This document shows positions 39,275 to 51,000 of a stretch of DNA of 64,000 nucleotides, piece after piece. The stretch is from Luteolibacter ambystomatis (GTDB taxonomy: Bacteria; Verrucomicrobiota; Verrucomicrobiia; Verrucomicrobiales; Akkermansiaceae), in assembly GCF_018137965.1 (NCBI RefSeq), contig NZ_CP073100.1, positions 248,001 through 312,000 of the forward strand, written 5' to 3'. Numbering within the stretch: position 1 is the stretch's first letter; every line of letters starts with the position of its first letter. The position numbers and the translations under genes were made by a program. The notes beneath the pieces were generated by a model that worked only from the letters and a program-made list of their open reading frames with translations, had not been told where the DNA came from and made no database searches.

Positions 39275-42200
39275 GTGATCAAAACCCTGTTTTTCTTTGC
39301 GGCCGGGTTGCTCCCGCTCGGGCTGTCCGCTGCCATCGCTCCTGGATCCAACAACCTCGGTGCGGTTTGGTTCGTCGGCGACTCCATCACCCAAAGCAAT
39401 GCTGACGGTGATGCCAACGGCTCCCCCCGCAAGTCGTTGTATGACCTGCTGGTCGCTCACTCCTACACCTTTACGTTCACCGGCCACTACGCGGCGAACA
39501 CCGATGGCCTGCCGGCGTCCGGAGGGACCCCCGAGACAAATCTCTATCAATACCATTCCGGGATCTCCGGCTCGGTTATTGGCAATGACACTTCCGGTCG
39601 TGTAGGCATGACCCAAAACCTGCCGGCTCACTGGACCAGCGGCCGCTTGGCGATGGTGAAGCCCAACGTGGTGCTGATCATGCTTGGCACCAATGACATC
39701 AACTCGGACATCGATCGTCCCAATGCACCAGCACGGTTGACGGCCTACTTGAATGCTGTTTACAGCCAACCGGGGATCGGAAATCCGACCGTGCTGGTCG
39801 CCAGCATTCCGCCGAACCGGACGAATGCCTCCAAGCCTGCTTGGGTTTCCACATTCAATGCCGAGGTGCCGGGAGTGGTCGGAGCCCAGCGTGCGCTCGG
39901 CCGCGACGTCCACTTCGTCGACCAGTTCACACCGATCGAGACGAACTACGCGACCTTGATGCAGGCGGACAACCTCCACCCCAATGCTGCCGGCAATGCC
40001 AGTCTGGCCCAGCAGTGGTTCAACAAAATCGAGGAAATCGTCAACGGCGCGGCGGCTACCGGGACCGGCATCCTGGCCGCTGTCGGCGACAAGGCTTCCG
40101 CGGAAACCGACAATACACCTGCCGCAGGTATGACCACCGCCGCGACTTTCGCCGCAGGCATCAGCTCGACCGATCTTGCCAATGCTGGTCGGCCGACCCT
40201 GTCCGGGGTGGCCATCGATCAAACACCGCCTGGCGACATCTCACCGGGCAGCGCGGCGCTCAACGATGGACTTGGCCATCCGTCCAGCGGCACCGGTACC
40301 GGGGTTCTGCTGCCCGCCACCTCCGGCAGCAATGGCCACCTGCCGTTCATTTACACCGTCACGCTCGATACGACTACGAGTACCGCAGGCTACGACATCA
40401 ATGCCATCCGCAGTTTCACGGGCTGGAACCAGAACGGCTCCTCGCTTGCCAATCAGAAGTACGAACTCCTTGTCAGCGTGGTTGGCAATTCCGGCTTCAC
40501 TTCGCTCGGCACCTACACCTACACGCCATTCGGCAATGCGGACACCGCCGAGGCGGCAGCCACCCGCCTTGTCCTGACGAAGCCGGGTGGTTTCGTGGCC
40601 AGTGGTGTCGACCAGGTACGCTTCGTGTTTCTAGACCACGGTTTCGACAACCACGCTGGCGCGCCGGATGGCACGGTCTATCAGGAAGTGGAGGTGATCG
40701 GCGTTGCCACCCCGATTCCGGTAAACCATGGGATCACGGCCAGCGGCGTTTCTGTCGCTGCGGAGACCAACAACAGCGGGGCCAGCGGCTACGCGACCGC
40801 CGCGACCTATGCGGCCGACATTTCCGTGACCGACCTGATCAACGCCGGCCAGCCGACCTTGGCGTCCGCAGCATGGGACAAGACTCCGGTCTTTGAGAGC
40901 AACACGGTGAACAACGGCACCGGCCACCCCGTTGGCAGCGGTGCGGGCACCTTCCTTCCCGCGACTTTCGGCACCGGCAACAAAATGCCTTTCACTTACA
41001 CCGCCAATCTGAATACCACCACTAACACGCTGGGCTACACGATAACAGAAATCCGCTCCTTCGCCGGCTGGAACATGAACGGCGCGGCGCTCGCCAACCA
41101 GAAGTATGAATTGTGGATCAGGAAGGTAGGTAGTGCGGCCTTCGAGTCGCTGGGCACTTATGAATACAGCCCTTTCAGCAACGCCTCCACCCAGGAAGCC
41201 GCCGCGTCGAAGATGACGCTCACTCCAGATGACGGGGTGATCGCCACCGGTGTGGATGCCGTGCGCTTCGTGGTCATGGACCACGGTTCCAACTCAGCCG
41301 ATGTGGGCGGCTCGACGGTCGATGGCACGGTCTTCCACGAATTTGACGTGCTCGGTACCCCGGTCACGCCACCCTCGGTGGGTGTTATTTCGCTGCAAGG
41401 CTCACAAGTCGCCGCGGAGACCGATAATTCGTCGGTCCAGGGATTCGCCGCGGCCTCGAGCTACTCGGCCGACATCGTCGCCGATGACCTCATCAATGCT
41501 GGTCGTCCCAGCCTGCTTTCCACCGTTTGGGACAAGACGCCGTTTTTTGAGAGCAATACGGTGAACAATGGCACCGGTCACCCCGCTGGCAGCGGGGCGG
41601 GTACTTATCTTCCCGGCACCTTCGGCACCGGCACCAAGATGCCTTTCACCTACACCGCCACCCTCAATCTCACCAATGCCCCGAACGGTTACCGTATCAC
41701 CGGTATCAGGTCCTTCGCCGGCTGGAACATGAACGGTGCGGCGCTCGCCAATCAGAAATACGAGCTGCTGGTCAGCCCGGTCGGCAACGAGGGATTCTAT
41801 TCGCTCGGTACCTTCGAATACAGCCCGTTCAACAACGCCTCGACGCAGGAGGCGGGTGCAACCAGGGTGGTGCTCAGTGCCGACGATGGCGTCTTGGCCA
41901 CCGGCGTGGATGCCGTGCGCTTCCGTTTGCTCGACCATGGTTTCAATAACGGTGGCGCGCCCGACGGAACGGTCTATCAGGAGTTTGATGTCCTCGGCGC
42001 TGCGGTCGTACCCGGCTTCGAAGCTTGGGCGGGCGGGTTCGGCATTCCTCCGAATGAGAATCACGATGGCAACGATCATGATGGCATCCCCGCGCTGATC
42101 GAATATGCATTGGGGTTTTCTCCTCTCATGCCGGAAACGCTGCCCGCGCTCGATTCAACCCAGAATCCCGCCCGGATCACCTGGCCGAAGGGCGGAACCG

Positions 42201-42373
42201 CCGCAGCGGATCCCACCCTTCACTACTTGCCCGAGGTTTCGACCGATCTTGATGATTGGGACGTGCCGACACCGGGCGAGATCGTCGAGACTGCCAATGA
42301 AATCCGGCTTCATCTTAGTCCTGGGGATCCCCGTCGTTTCGGCCGCTTGAAGGTGACCCGCGAGGCCCCGTGA
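39275..42373 (+). CDS. large secreted SGNH/GDSL hydrolase with three repeat modules
   Basis: 1032 residues from the GTG at 39275, 22 bases after the PEP-CTERM gene. Signal peptide at about 1-21. The SGNH hydrolase domain (about 24-260) has VWFVGDSITQSNADG (nucleophile Ser, about residue 36), VVLIMLGTNDINSD (block III) and DNLHPNAAGN (Asp/His, block V). Three modules follow at about 262-478, 486-695 and 702-910, each with versions of ESNTVNNGTGHP, RSFAGWNMNGAALANQKYEL and GVDAVRFVVMDHG. The C-terminal about 120 residues (GNDHDGIPALIEYALGFSP) resemble a calcium-binding type C-terminal domain common in verrucomicrobial secreted proteins. Probably an esterase or deacetylase on polysaccharide. Confidence 0.85.
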   Translation: MIKTLFFFAAGLLPLGLSAAIAPGSNNLGAVWFVGDSITQSNADGDANGSPRKSLYDLLVAHSYTFTFTGHYAANTDGLPASGGTPETNLYQYHSGISGSVIGNDTSGRVGMTQNLPAHWTSGRLAMVKPNVVLIMLGTNDINSDIDRPNAPARLTAYLNAVYSQPGIGNPTVLVASIPPNRTNASKPAWVSTFNAEVPGVVGAQRALGRDVHFVDQFTPIETNYATLMQADNLHPNAAGNASLAQQWFNKIEEIVNGAAATGTGILAAVGDKASAETDNTPAAGMTTAATFAAGISSTDLANAGRPTLSGVAIDQTPPGDISPGSAALNDGLGHPSSGTGTGVLLPATSGSNGHLPFIYTVTLDTTTSTAGYDINAIRSFTGWNQNGSSLANQKYELLVSVVGNSGFTSLGTYTYTPFGNADTAEAAATRLVLTKPGGFVASGVDQVRFVFLDHGFDNHAGAPDGTVYQEVEVIGVATPIPVNHGITASGVSVAAETNNSGASGYATAATYAADISVTDLINAGQPTLASAAWDKTPVFESNTVNNGTGHPVGSGAGTFLPATFGTGNKMPFTYTANLNTTTNTLGYTITEIRSFAGWNMNGAALANQKYELWIRKVGSAAFESLGTYEYSPFSNASTQEAAASKMTLTPDDGVIATGVDAVRFVVMDHGSNSADVGGSTVDGTVFHEFDVLGTPVTPPSVGVISLQGSQVAAETDNSSVQGFAAASSYSADIVADDLINAGRPSLLSTVWDKTPFFESNTVNNGTGHPAGSGAGTYLPGTFGTGTKMPFTYTATLNLTNAPNGYRITGIRSFAGWNMNGAALANQKYELLVSPVGNEGFYSLGTFEYSPFNNASTQEAGATRVVLSADDGVLATGVDAVRFRLLDHGFNNGGAPDGTVYQEFDVLGAAVVPGFEAWAGGFGIPPNENHDGNDHDGIPALIEYALGFSPLMPETLPALDSTQNPARITWPKGGTAAADPTLHYLPEVSTDLDDWDVPTPGEIVETANEIRLHLSPGDPRRFGRLKVTREAP

Positions 42374-42466
42374 GGAATGACTCCCCGGACTGTCGTGGTC
42401 CGGGGCTCATTGTCGAGAAAGTCTGCCAGTGGATGGAGGCGCTGGCGCGGATTTCCCCGGCTGCCG

Positions 42467-42970
42467 CTATTTCACCGCGAGTGTCTCACGGGACTCGATC
42501 CGGAGATTCCACGCCGCATCGCGCTTGAGCGTGATCGTTTCCCGATGGATGGCCTTTGGGTATTTCACGCCGTATTCCACCTCCACATGGATGGTGCTGC
42601 CATCCGTGGTCATCTTGAGGATCCGGAACACCGGTTCCCGCTTGCTGCGGAAAAAGCAATGCAACGGCACGTCCGGGTGGGAGGCGTTCCACAGGTAGAT
42701 GCAGGGCGGAAAATCGGTGTCGCGGCCGAGGGAGGAGAGGACGTCGCGGATCAGCTTCTGGCCGTGACGGCGGGAGAACTTGATGGCCATGCGCAGGTTC
42801 CGCAGGTGTTCCATGAAGGCGGCGGCCGGGTTGAGATGGTCCTCCTCCATTTCCCGGATCAACATCCGGGCCTGAAGCGCCATCAGGGTCTGGAGCGTCT
42901 CGCGGTCGATCGCACCGCTCTCGAAAAGCTCGAAAAGACGGTCCGGCGGCAGTGAGGCGAGGTTTTCCAT
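42467..42970 (-). CDS. hypothetical protein
   Basis: 167 residues from the ATG at 42970; the frame is open further upstream but that part lacks coding character. No signal peptide. The N-terminal half is helical (LASLPPDRLFELFESGAIDR, AFMEHLRNLRMAIKFSRRHG) and the C-terminal half beta-rich (CIYLWNASHPDVPLHCFFRS, STIHVEVEYGVKYP). I do not recognise the family. A terminator-ended structured locus lies just upstream. Confidence 0.55.
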   Translation of the reverse strand: MENLASLPPDRLFELFESGAIDRETLQTLMALQARMLIREMEEDHLNPAAAFMEHLRNLRMAIKFSRRHGQKLIRDVLSSLGRDTDFPPCIYLWNASHPDVPLHCFFRSKREPVFRILKMTTDGSTIHVEVEYGVKYPKAIHRETITLKRDAAWNLRIESRETLAVK

Positions 42971-43052
42971 GCGGGTTTTGTCCCGCCAGCATCCACCACC
43001 CGGCGCGGATTTCCAGAGAGAAGCTGGGGAAACGGGGGCCGGACCGGATCCC

Positions 43053-43190
43053 GGAAAAGAATAAGGCCGCCGGGGTCCCTGTCCCGGCGGCCTTGTAAGA
43101 TCAGCCTTCCCACACCCGTGGAATGCGGCTGACTTGTGCTGTTCACCCTTACTTGAGGCCTGTGCGGGAACACAGGCTTCATGGATTAAG
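43053..43190 (-). ncRNA. candidate small RNA with three hairpins
   Basis: Read on the minus strand there are three successive hairpins. The first is GCCTGTG/CACAGGC (43158-43177). The second is TCAGCC/GGCTGA (43101-43132) with further pairing inside. The third is the GC-rich stem at 43063-43094, followed by TATTCTTTTCC, so the locus ends like a rho-independent terminator. No adequate protein frame closes before the terminator. It could be a free small RNA or an attenuator in the leader of the gene starting at 42970. Confidence 0.4.
43063..43094 (-). terminator. strong hairpin terminator (minus strand)
   Basis: AAGGCCGCCGGG (43063-43074) pairs perfectly with CCCGGCGGCCTT (43083-43094). On the minus strand it is followed by a T-rich run; on the plus strand it is not. 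Confidence 0.75.
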
Positions 43191-43304
43191 ACCATCGTCC
43201 TCCATGGATGTTCAAAGTTTCTGGAATTTTTATTCTCCCCGGTTTTCCAGCCCGGAAAAGCACATTGGCATCGGGAATCGAAGCCTCCAGCATGGGACTG
43301 CAGA

Positions 43305-44498
43305 ATGGCCCGGCGGAAACTCAGGATCGCGGTGGTGGGATGTGGCTCGGCGGGGCCAGCGGCGGCGACATTGCTGGAGCGGGCGGGGCACGAGGTGGTC
43401 GTTTTCGAACGGGCTCCGGAATGCCGGGCCGTGGGGGCGGGATTCCTGCTCCAGCCGTCCGGGATGGCCGTGCTGGACGAACTGGGCATCCGTGGAGCCG
43501 TGCTGGAGCGGGCCGGAAAGGTCGAGCGTTTGCATGTTGTGGACCGGCGGGAAAAGACCGTGCTGGATCTGCGCTATGCGGAACTGGGTGAGGGGATGTT
43601 CGGAGCCGGATTGCACCGGCCGGTGCTGCTGCACTTTTTGCTGCAAGCCCTGCAGGTGGCGGGCGTGGAAGTTCGATGGGGGGCGGAAGTGGCTGACGTC
43701 GTACGATGCGATGACAAGTGGACGCTCACGATGGCGGATGGCGGTCGGGAAGCCGGTTTCGATCTGCTGATCGTAGCCGATGGCGCGCGCTCGGCATTGC
43801 GCGGCAAGCTTGGCCTGCAAGGCTCCGACCGTGGCTACGCGTGGGGCGCTCATTGGTTCATCGGGGAAAACCGTGGCAGCTTTCCGGAGCATGATCTGCA
43901 TCAGATCGTCCAAGGAACGCGGAAGCTTGCGGGCTTTCTCGCCACCGGCCGGGAGGTCGGCGGCATGGAGCCGCTGGTCAGCTTGTTCTGGAGCGTGAAG
44001 CTGGCCGACGACGCGGCATGGCGGGCGAAGCCGTTGGAGGAGTGGAAGGAAAACGTGCTCGCACTTTGTCCGCGCTCGGAGGCTTTGCTCTCACAGATCA
44101 CGGACTGGAGCCAGATTCTCACGGCACGCTATGGCGATGTGCGGATGTCGCGTTGGCATGGTGATGGCGTGATCGTGCTCGGCGATGCCGGGCATGCGAT
44201 GAGTCCGCAGCTCGGACAGGGGGTGAACCTTGCGCTCGCGGATGCATCGTGCCTTGCACGGTGCCTTGAGCAACTGCCGTTGAACGATGCACTCGCCCGC
44301 TACACCCAAGAGCGGCGTTTGACACTGGCCTACTATCGCTTCGCGACCCGCGCGCTGACACCGTGGTTCCAATCCGACTACGAATGGCTCACGCCGATCC
44401 GCCACGTTTACTTCCGGACGATGCAACACATCCCGCCGGCGCGCAGGTTCATGACGAAGACGATGGCGGGGTTGGTGGGATGGCAAGAAGGTGGATAA
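43305..44498 (+). CDS. FAD-dependent monooxygenase
   Basis: 397 residues from the ATG at 43305, which begins [20 protein letters not shown], the dinucleotide-binding GxGxxG motif. The frame extends upstream but only adds non-conserved sequence. [17 protein letters not shown] is the DG motif and [20 protein letters not shown] the GD motif of flavin aromatic hydroxylases (PHBH-like, UbiH/salicylate hydroxylase group). The substrate is unknown, and no pathway neighbours are present. Its stop codon abuts the inverted repeat at 44497. Confidence 0.88.
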   Translation: MARRKLRIAVVGCGSAGPAAATLLERAGHEVVVFERAPECRAVGAGFLLQPSGMAVLDELGIRGAVLERAGKVERLHVVDRREKTVLDLRYAELGEGMFGAGLHRPVLLHFLLQALQVAGVEVRWGAEVADVVRCDDKWTLTMADGGREAGFDLLIVADGARSALRGKLGLQGSDRGYAWGAHWFIGENRGSFPEHDLHQIVQGTRKLAGFLATGREVGGMEPLVSLFWSVKLADDAAWRAKPLEEWKENVLALCPRSEALLSQITDWSQILTARYGDVRMSRWHGDGVIVLGDAGHAMSPQLGQGVNLALADASCLARCLEQLPLNDALARYTQERRLTLAYYRFATRALTPWFQSDYEWLTPIRHVYFRTMQHIPPARRFMTKTMAGLVGWQEGG

Positions 44499-44570
44499 CT
44501 GGATCGCGGAATTCATTCCGCTTCCCGAAGAGAATGAAGAAGAGAGCGGAATGAATTCCGCGGTCCAGTT
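44497..44570. repeat. 26-bp inverted repeat after the monooxygenase gene
   Basis: Arms at 44497-44522 and 44545-44570 are reverse complements at 25 of 26 positions, with 22 bases between. The arms contain CGCGGAATTCATTCCGC. The first arm begins in the TAA stop codon. The core TCCGCGGTCCA recurs in the hairpin after ddl (2815-2825). Confidence 0.85.
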
Positions 44571-44580
44571 GTTGCCGGAA

Positions 44581-44614
44581 AAAAAGCCGCTTCCCGGGAA
44601 GGAAGCGGCTTTTT
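44581..44614. terminator. bidirectional terminator between monooxygenase and acnA
   Basis: AAAAAGCCGCTTCC (44581-44594) and GGAAGCGGCTTTTT (44601-44614) pair perfectly around CGGGAA, giving T-runs on both strands. The genes on either side converge here. Confidence 0.93.
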
Positions 44615-44637
44615 CGAAAACAAACAGGAGCCGGGAA

Positions 44638-47496
<2,859 letters not shown>

Positions 47497-47543
47497 GGTT
47501 GGGAATTTCTAAAACAGGGAAAGGTGTCCCGGAAAAAAGGTTA

Positions 47544-47573
47544 GGCGCGCGGGAGGCTAGCGGCCCGCGTGCC
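47544..47573. repeat. GC-rich hairpin upstream of acnA
   Basis: GGCGCGCGGG and CCCGCGTGCC pair with one wobble around a 10-base loop. It lies 48 bases before the acnA start, in its probable leader or promoter. Significance unknown. Confidence 0.4.
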
Positions 47574-47698
47574 AGATTCAAGAGTCCAGATGACGGAATC
47601 CGGCCACGAAAGCTGCTGTAAATGAGAACCAGTCGCAAGAAGGGGCAGCCCTTCGCGCTTGATTCGGCGGGCCCATCCCGGATGTTGGCGGCCCGCCC

Positions 47699-48322
47699 AT
47701 GGATGCCGCCATTCCCGAATTGCTCGCCTTCGCCGGGATCATGGCGCTCGGCCAGTTCAGCCCCGGGCCGGACATGCTGTTGCTGACCCGGACGGCCCTC
47801 GCGGAGGGCGGCCGGGCTGGTGTGGCGACGGCCTTGGGAATCGCGACCGGGCTTTCCGTTTACGGGGGGCTCTCGGTGGGAGGGATGGCCGTGGTTCTGG
47901 ACAAGGCTCCGGCGCTCCGGCAGGCGATGATGTGGGTGGCCGCGGCGTATTTGCTGTGGCTGGGCTACAAGCTGCTGCGGGAATGCTTCATCGTTTTCTA
48001 TTCCGGGGCCAAAGCGGGCGAAGCGCTTGCGCTCAAGGGCAGTCCTTACGTCAGGGGGCTGTTATGCAATTTGCTGAATCCAAAGGTGATGGTGTTTCTC
48101 GCGGCGGTGGTCGCGCCGTTCCTGCGGGGTGAGCACCCGGAGTGGTGGCCCAAGGCACTATGGGGAGTCATCGCCATCCAAGGCGGGACGCTGTGGGCGC
48201 TATGGGCGCTGCTGCTCCAGTGGCGGCCATTGCGGGAAGGATATAAAAAGGCCCAGCCGGTGATCGATGGGTTGTTTGGCTTGGGTTTGGTTGCGCTGGC
48301 GGTGAAGCTGGTGTGGCCATAA
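47699..48322 (+). CDS. LysE/RhtB family amino-acid exporter
   Basis: A 207-residue membrane protein with about six helices. FAGIMALGQFSPGPDMLLLTR near the N-terminus holds the SPGP motif typical of LysE/RhtB exporters, and GLLCNLLNPKVMVFLAAV (about 119-136) is the second conserved segment. Probably exports an amino acid or related compound; the substrate cannot be read from sequence. Confidence 0.88.
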   Translation: MDAAIPELLAFAGIMALGQFSPGPDMLLLTRTALAEGGRAGVATALGIATGLSVYGGLSVGGMAVVLDKAPALRQAMMWVAAAYLLWLGYKLLRECFIVFYSGAKAGEALALKGSPYVRGLLCNLLNPKVMVFLAAVVAPFLRGEHPEWWPKALWGVIAIQGGTLWALWALLLQWRPLREGYKKAQPVIDGLFGLGLVALAVKLVWP

Positions 48323-48334
48323 CCCGATTGGAAG

Positions 48335-48670
48335 TCACGCCAGTGCGATCGCCCATGTCACGAAACCGCAGATTCCGACCATCCCGATCATGGCGACGAT
48401 GAAGATGATGTCCGCGCAGCGTTCGACGCGGTACATGCGCTTGGTGCTGCGGGTTCGCAGCGCCCAATAGGATAGCAGGCAGGAGACGAGGAAGAGCACG
48501 GAGTCCGCGGCGAGGAAATCATCCGCCATCGTGTCCTGCTTGTGGATGGAAATGACCACGCGCAGCAGCCCGATCACCGTCAGGCACACGCCCACCATCG
48601 CCGCGGAGACGGTGAAGATGTGGATACAGATGTCGTGCTCCAGCTTGGGCGATGGATCTTCCTCGGGCAT
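48335..48670 (-). CDS. small membrane protein of unknown function
   Basis: 111 residues from the ATG at 48670. Three hydrophobic segments are visible: about 19-40 (IFTVSAAMVGVCLTVIGLLR), 54-70 and 88-108. The N-terminus is acidic and contains His residues (KLEHDICIHIF). No family named. The stop lies 12 bases from the stop of the convergent exporter gene. Confidence 0.6.
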   Translation of the reverse strand: MPEEDPSPKLEHDICIHIFTVSAAMVGVCLTVIGLLRVVISIHKQDTMADDFLAADSVLFLVSCLLSYWALRTRSTKRMYRVERCADIIFIVAMIGMVGICGFVTWAIALA

Positions 48671-48756
48671 GGGGAAGGGACTTCTTGGAAAGCGTTTGAG
48701 CGAGGATGTTTCGTTTCGAAATTGGGAGACTCTCAAGGAATGTCCCTACTCCTTGG

Positions 48757-50988
48757 TTAAAAGGCCCCGCTGAACTTCCGACCGGTCCAGAAGATGGCGA
48801 GCAGCAGGATCAGCAGGGTGAGCACGGCCCAGTGCGATCCGAGTGGCACGCGGTTTTCCAAGGGACGGGGCTCGGGCAGCGCGCGGACTTCCTTGATGAG
48901 ATCATTGATCTGGTCGGGCTGGATCATGCGGCCGCGTGCGACCTTCGCCATTTCCTCGAAGACTTCCGGGCGCGCGGGTTGGCCGGTTTTTTCCAACTGC
49001 ACGCCTTGGGCGAGGATGGAGGTTTCCACCGGCTTGTCTTCCGCGCCCACTGCCGCACCGCGCAACTTCCATGCACCGGGCGTTTCGATCTTGAAGCGTC
49101 CGCTGAAGGCTCCCCAGGCGTTGTTGTCCGGCTGGAGTTCGAGGCGCTGGGCTTTGCCATCGGGAGCGGTGACATCCACGGTGACATTGCCGTTCTGAAG
49201 CGGTGCGCCGTTCGCGTCGAAGGCGTTCGCATGCAGCGTCACGGTATCGCCGGGGGCGGGGCGCTCCGGGGTGAAGAACAAGCGCACGCGCTGGCCTGCG
49301 GCCATGTTGCGCTGGTAGGACATCCAGCGTGCGACCTGACCCCAGAAGCGGTAGTGGTAGAGGTCCTCCACACCGCGCCGCCATCGCCAGGCGGAGTCGA
49401 TGCCCATGAAGAGCACCTTGCCATTGCCCGCGGTCTTGGTAACCAGCAGAGGGATCGGACCGAATTTGCCGCGGCGGTTTCCGTGAACCGCGAGCACTTC
49501 GGTGCCGCCTTTCGCCTTGATCACGGGTGCATGCCAATAGAAGCCCGGCAGTCGTCGCCAGATCACCGGGTTCTCTTCCTCGGTGTCTCCCAGCATCGTG
49601 AGCAGCGAACCGCGGCCTTCCGAGGTCAGGTTGAGGGGGGATGGAATGGTATCGGTGAACCCGGTCTTCTTGGTGTCATCCAGCGTGACTGGCATCAGGT
49701 CGCCGAGAGCGGTGTCGAGCAGTGTGAACTGGTTGCCCTGCGCACCGGGAAGGAAGACCACACCGGATGCCTGGTTCTCCACCAGTCCACGGATCAACTC
49801 GCATTGCTCCTTGGTGAGCTGGCCGGATTGCACGCCGACGTCGCCGAGGAAGATGACATCATACTTGGCGAGGTCCTGGAGCTTGCTGGGGAACTCCTTC
49901 ACATAGTCGTGGCCTTCACCCATCCCCAATGCGGAATCCGGATGAAACAGCAGGCAGGAGAGCTCCACGCCGGGATCGCGGGACAGCGCGTTGCGCAGAT
50001 AGCGGTATTCCCAGCGCGGCAGGCTTTCCACCACCAACACGCGGATTTTTTCCGGGCGACCGGCGATGGTGAACTTGCGCGAGTTGTTCGCCTCGATCCG
50101 TTCGCCTTCCGCGACCGGCAAGGAGAGCTCCAAGGTGGAGGTGCCTTCCTTCTCCAGCTTCCATAGAATGGAATCGTAAGTCTCCGTATTCGGTGCGAGC
50201 GTGATGTTCTTCGTGCGCTCGTGACCCGTTTCATCGCGCAGGCGCACCACCGTGCGGATCTCGCGGTCGAGGGAGGAACGGATGGTGAAAGGGATCTGCA
50301 CGTTCTCGCCGACGATGCCGTAGGTCGGCGCGGTGACTGCCAACAGATCGAGATCGGGCAGGCGGGTGCGGCTGCCCACCGGCAGGGTGAACAGTGGAAT
50401 GCCGCGCAGGCGCAGCTTCTGGGCGGCGGCAACGGGTGGCTGGCCGAGGTTATAGTCGCCGTCCCCGAGCATCACCACGGCGCGCAGGTTGTTTTCCTGC
50501 TCCAGCAAGTTCTCAAGCGGCGTGGTCATGTCCGTGCCCGCGAGTCCGGCCGGATCATCCGCGGGCGGGGTGGCGAAGGGCTGGCGCAGCACTTCGTTCG
50601 CACCGTGGTCTTCAAGGGATTTCCAGACGCTGCTGTCCAAGGCGCGCTTCACCCACTCAGCCCGGCTGACGATCTCCGCCTTGTCGGAAAGCGAGGGCGG
50701 CAGCGTCGCGTCGAGCGTGGTCATCGACTTCGAATCGTCCCACAGGATCGCGATCCGCGGCTTGGTCGTGGGATGGGTGATCGTGAGCCATTCCGGTTTC
50801 CACAGCAAAAGTACGACGATCAACGTAGCAAGCACGCGCAGTCCTTCCAGGAAGGCGGTGCGGCGCGGATGCGGGCTGCGGTTCCACGACATCACCGCCA
50901 GCACGATCACGGCCAGCAATGCCGCCACTCCGACCACAAGCGTGACCGGAGTGGGGGAGAAATGAAGGTTGGAGAGGGTGAAGGGCAA
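48757..50988 (-). CDS. VWA / glutamine-amidotransferase-like membrane protein
   Basis: 743 residues, last gene of the MoxR operon. Two membrane helices at the N-terminus (about 15-34 and 45-64) and one at the C-terminus (about 717-736) bracket a large extracytoplasmic part. Residues of about 75-210 form a VWA-like domain with the metal-site start ILWDDSKSM. VVMLGDGDYNLG follows, then a region resembling class I glutamine-amidotransferase folds (RVLVVESLPRWEYRYLRNAL, YDVIFLGDVG). Such proteins accompany MoxR/DUF58 genes in planctomycetes and verrucomicrobia; their role in envelope stress or protein assembly is inferred. Confidence 0.82.
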   Translation of the reverse strand: MPFTLSNLHFSPTPVTLVVGVAALLAVIVLAVMSWNRSPHPRRTAFLEGLRVLATLIVVLLLWKPEWLTITHPTTKPRIAILWDDSKSMTTLDATLPPSLSDKAEIVSRAEWVKRALDSSVWKSLEDHGANEVLRQPFATPPADDPAGLAGTDMTTPLENLLEQENNLRAVVMLGDGDYNLGQPPVAAAQKLRLRGIPLFTLPVGSRTRLPDLDLLAVTAPTYGIVGENVQIPFTIRSSLDREIRTVVRLRDETGHERTKNITLAPNTETYDSILWKLEKEGTSTLELSLPVAEGERIEANNSRKFTIAGRPEKIRVLVVESLPRWEYRYLRNALSRDPGVELSCLLFHPDSALGMGEGHDYVKEFPSKLQDLAKYDVIFLGDVGVQSGQLTKEQCELIRGLVENQASGVVFLPGAQGNQFTLLDTALGDLMPVTLDDTKKTGFTDTIPSPLNLTSEGRGSLLTMLGDTEEENPVIWRRLPGFYWHAPVIKAKGGTEVLAVHGNRRGKFGPIPLLVTKTAGNGKVLFMGIDSAWRWRRGVEDLYHYRFWGQVARWMSYQRNMAAGQRVRLFFTPERPAPGDTVTLHANAFDANGAPLQNGNVTVDVTAPDGKAQRLELQPDNNAWGAFSGRFKIETPGAWKLRGAAVGAEDKPVETSILAQGVQLEKTGQPARPEVFEEMAKVARGRMIQPDQINDLIKEVRALPEPRPLENRVPLGSHWAVLTLLILLLAIFWTGRKFSGAF

Positions 50989-51000
50989 AGGAGGCGGAGA

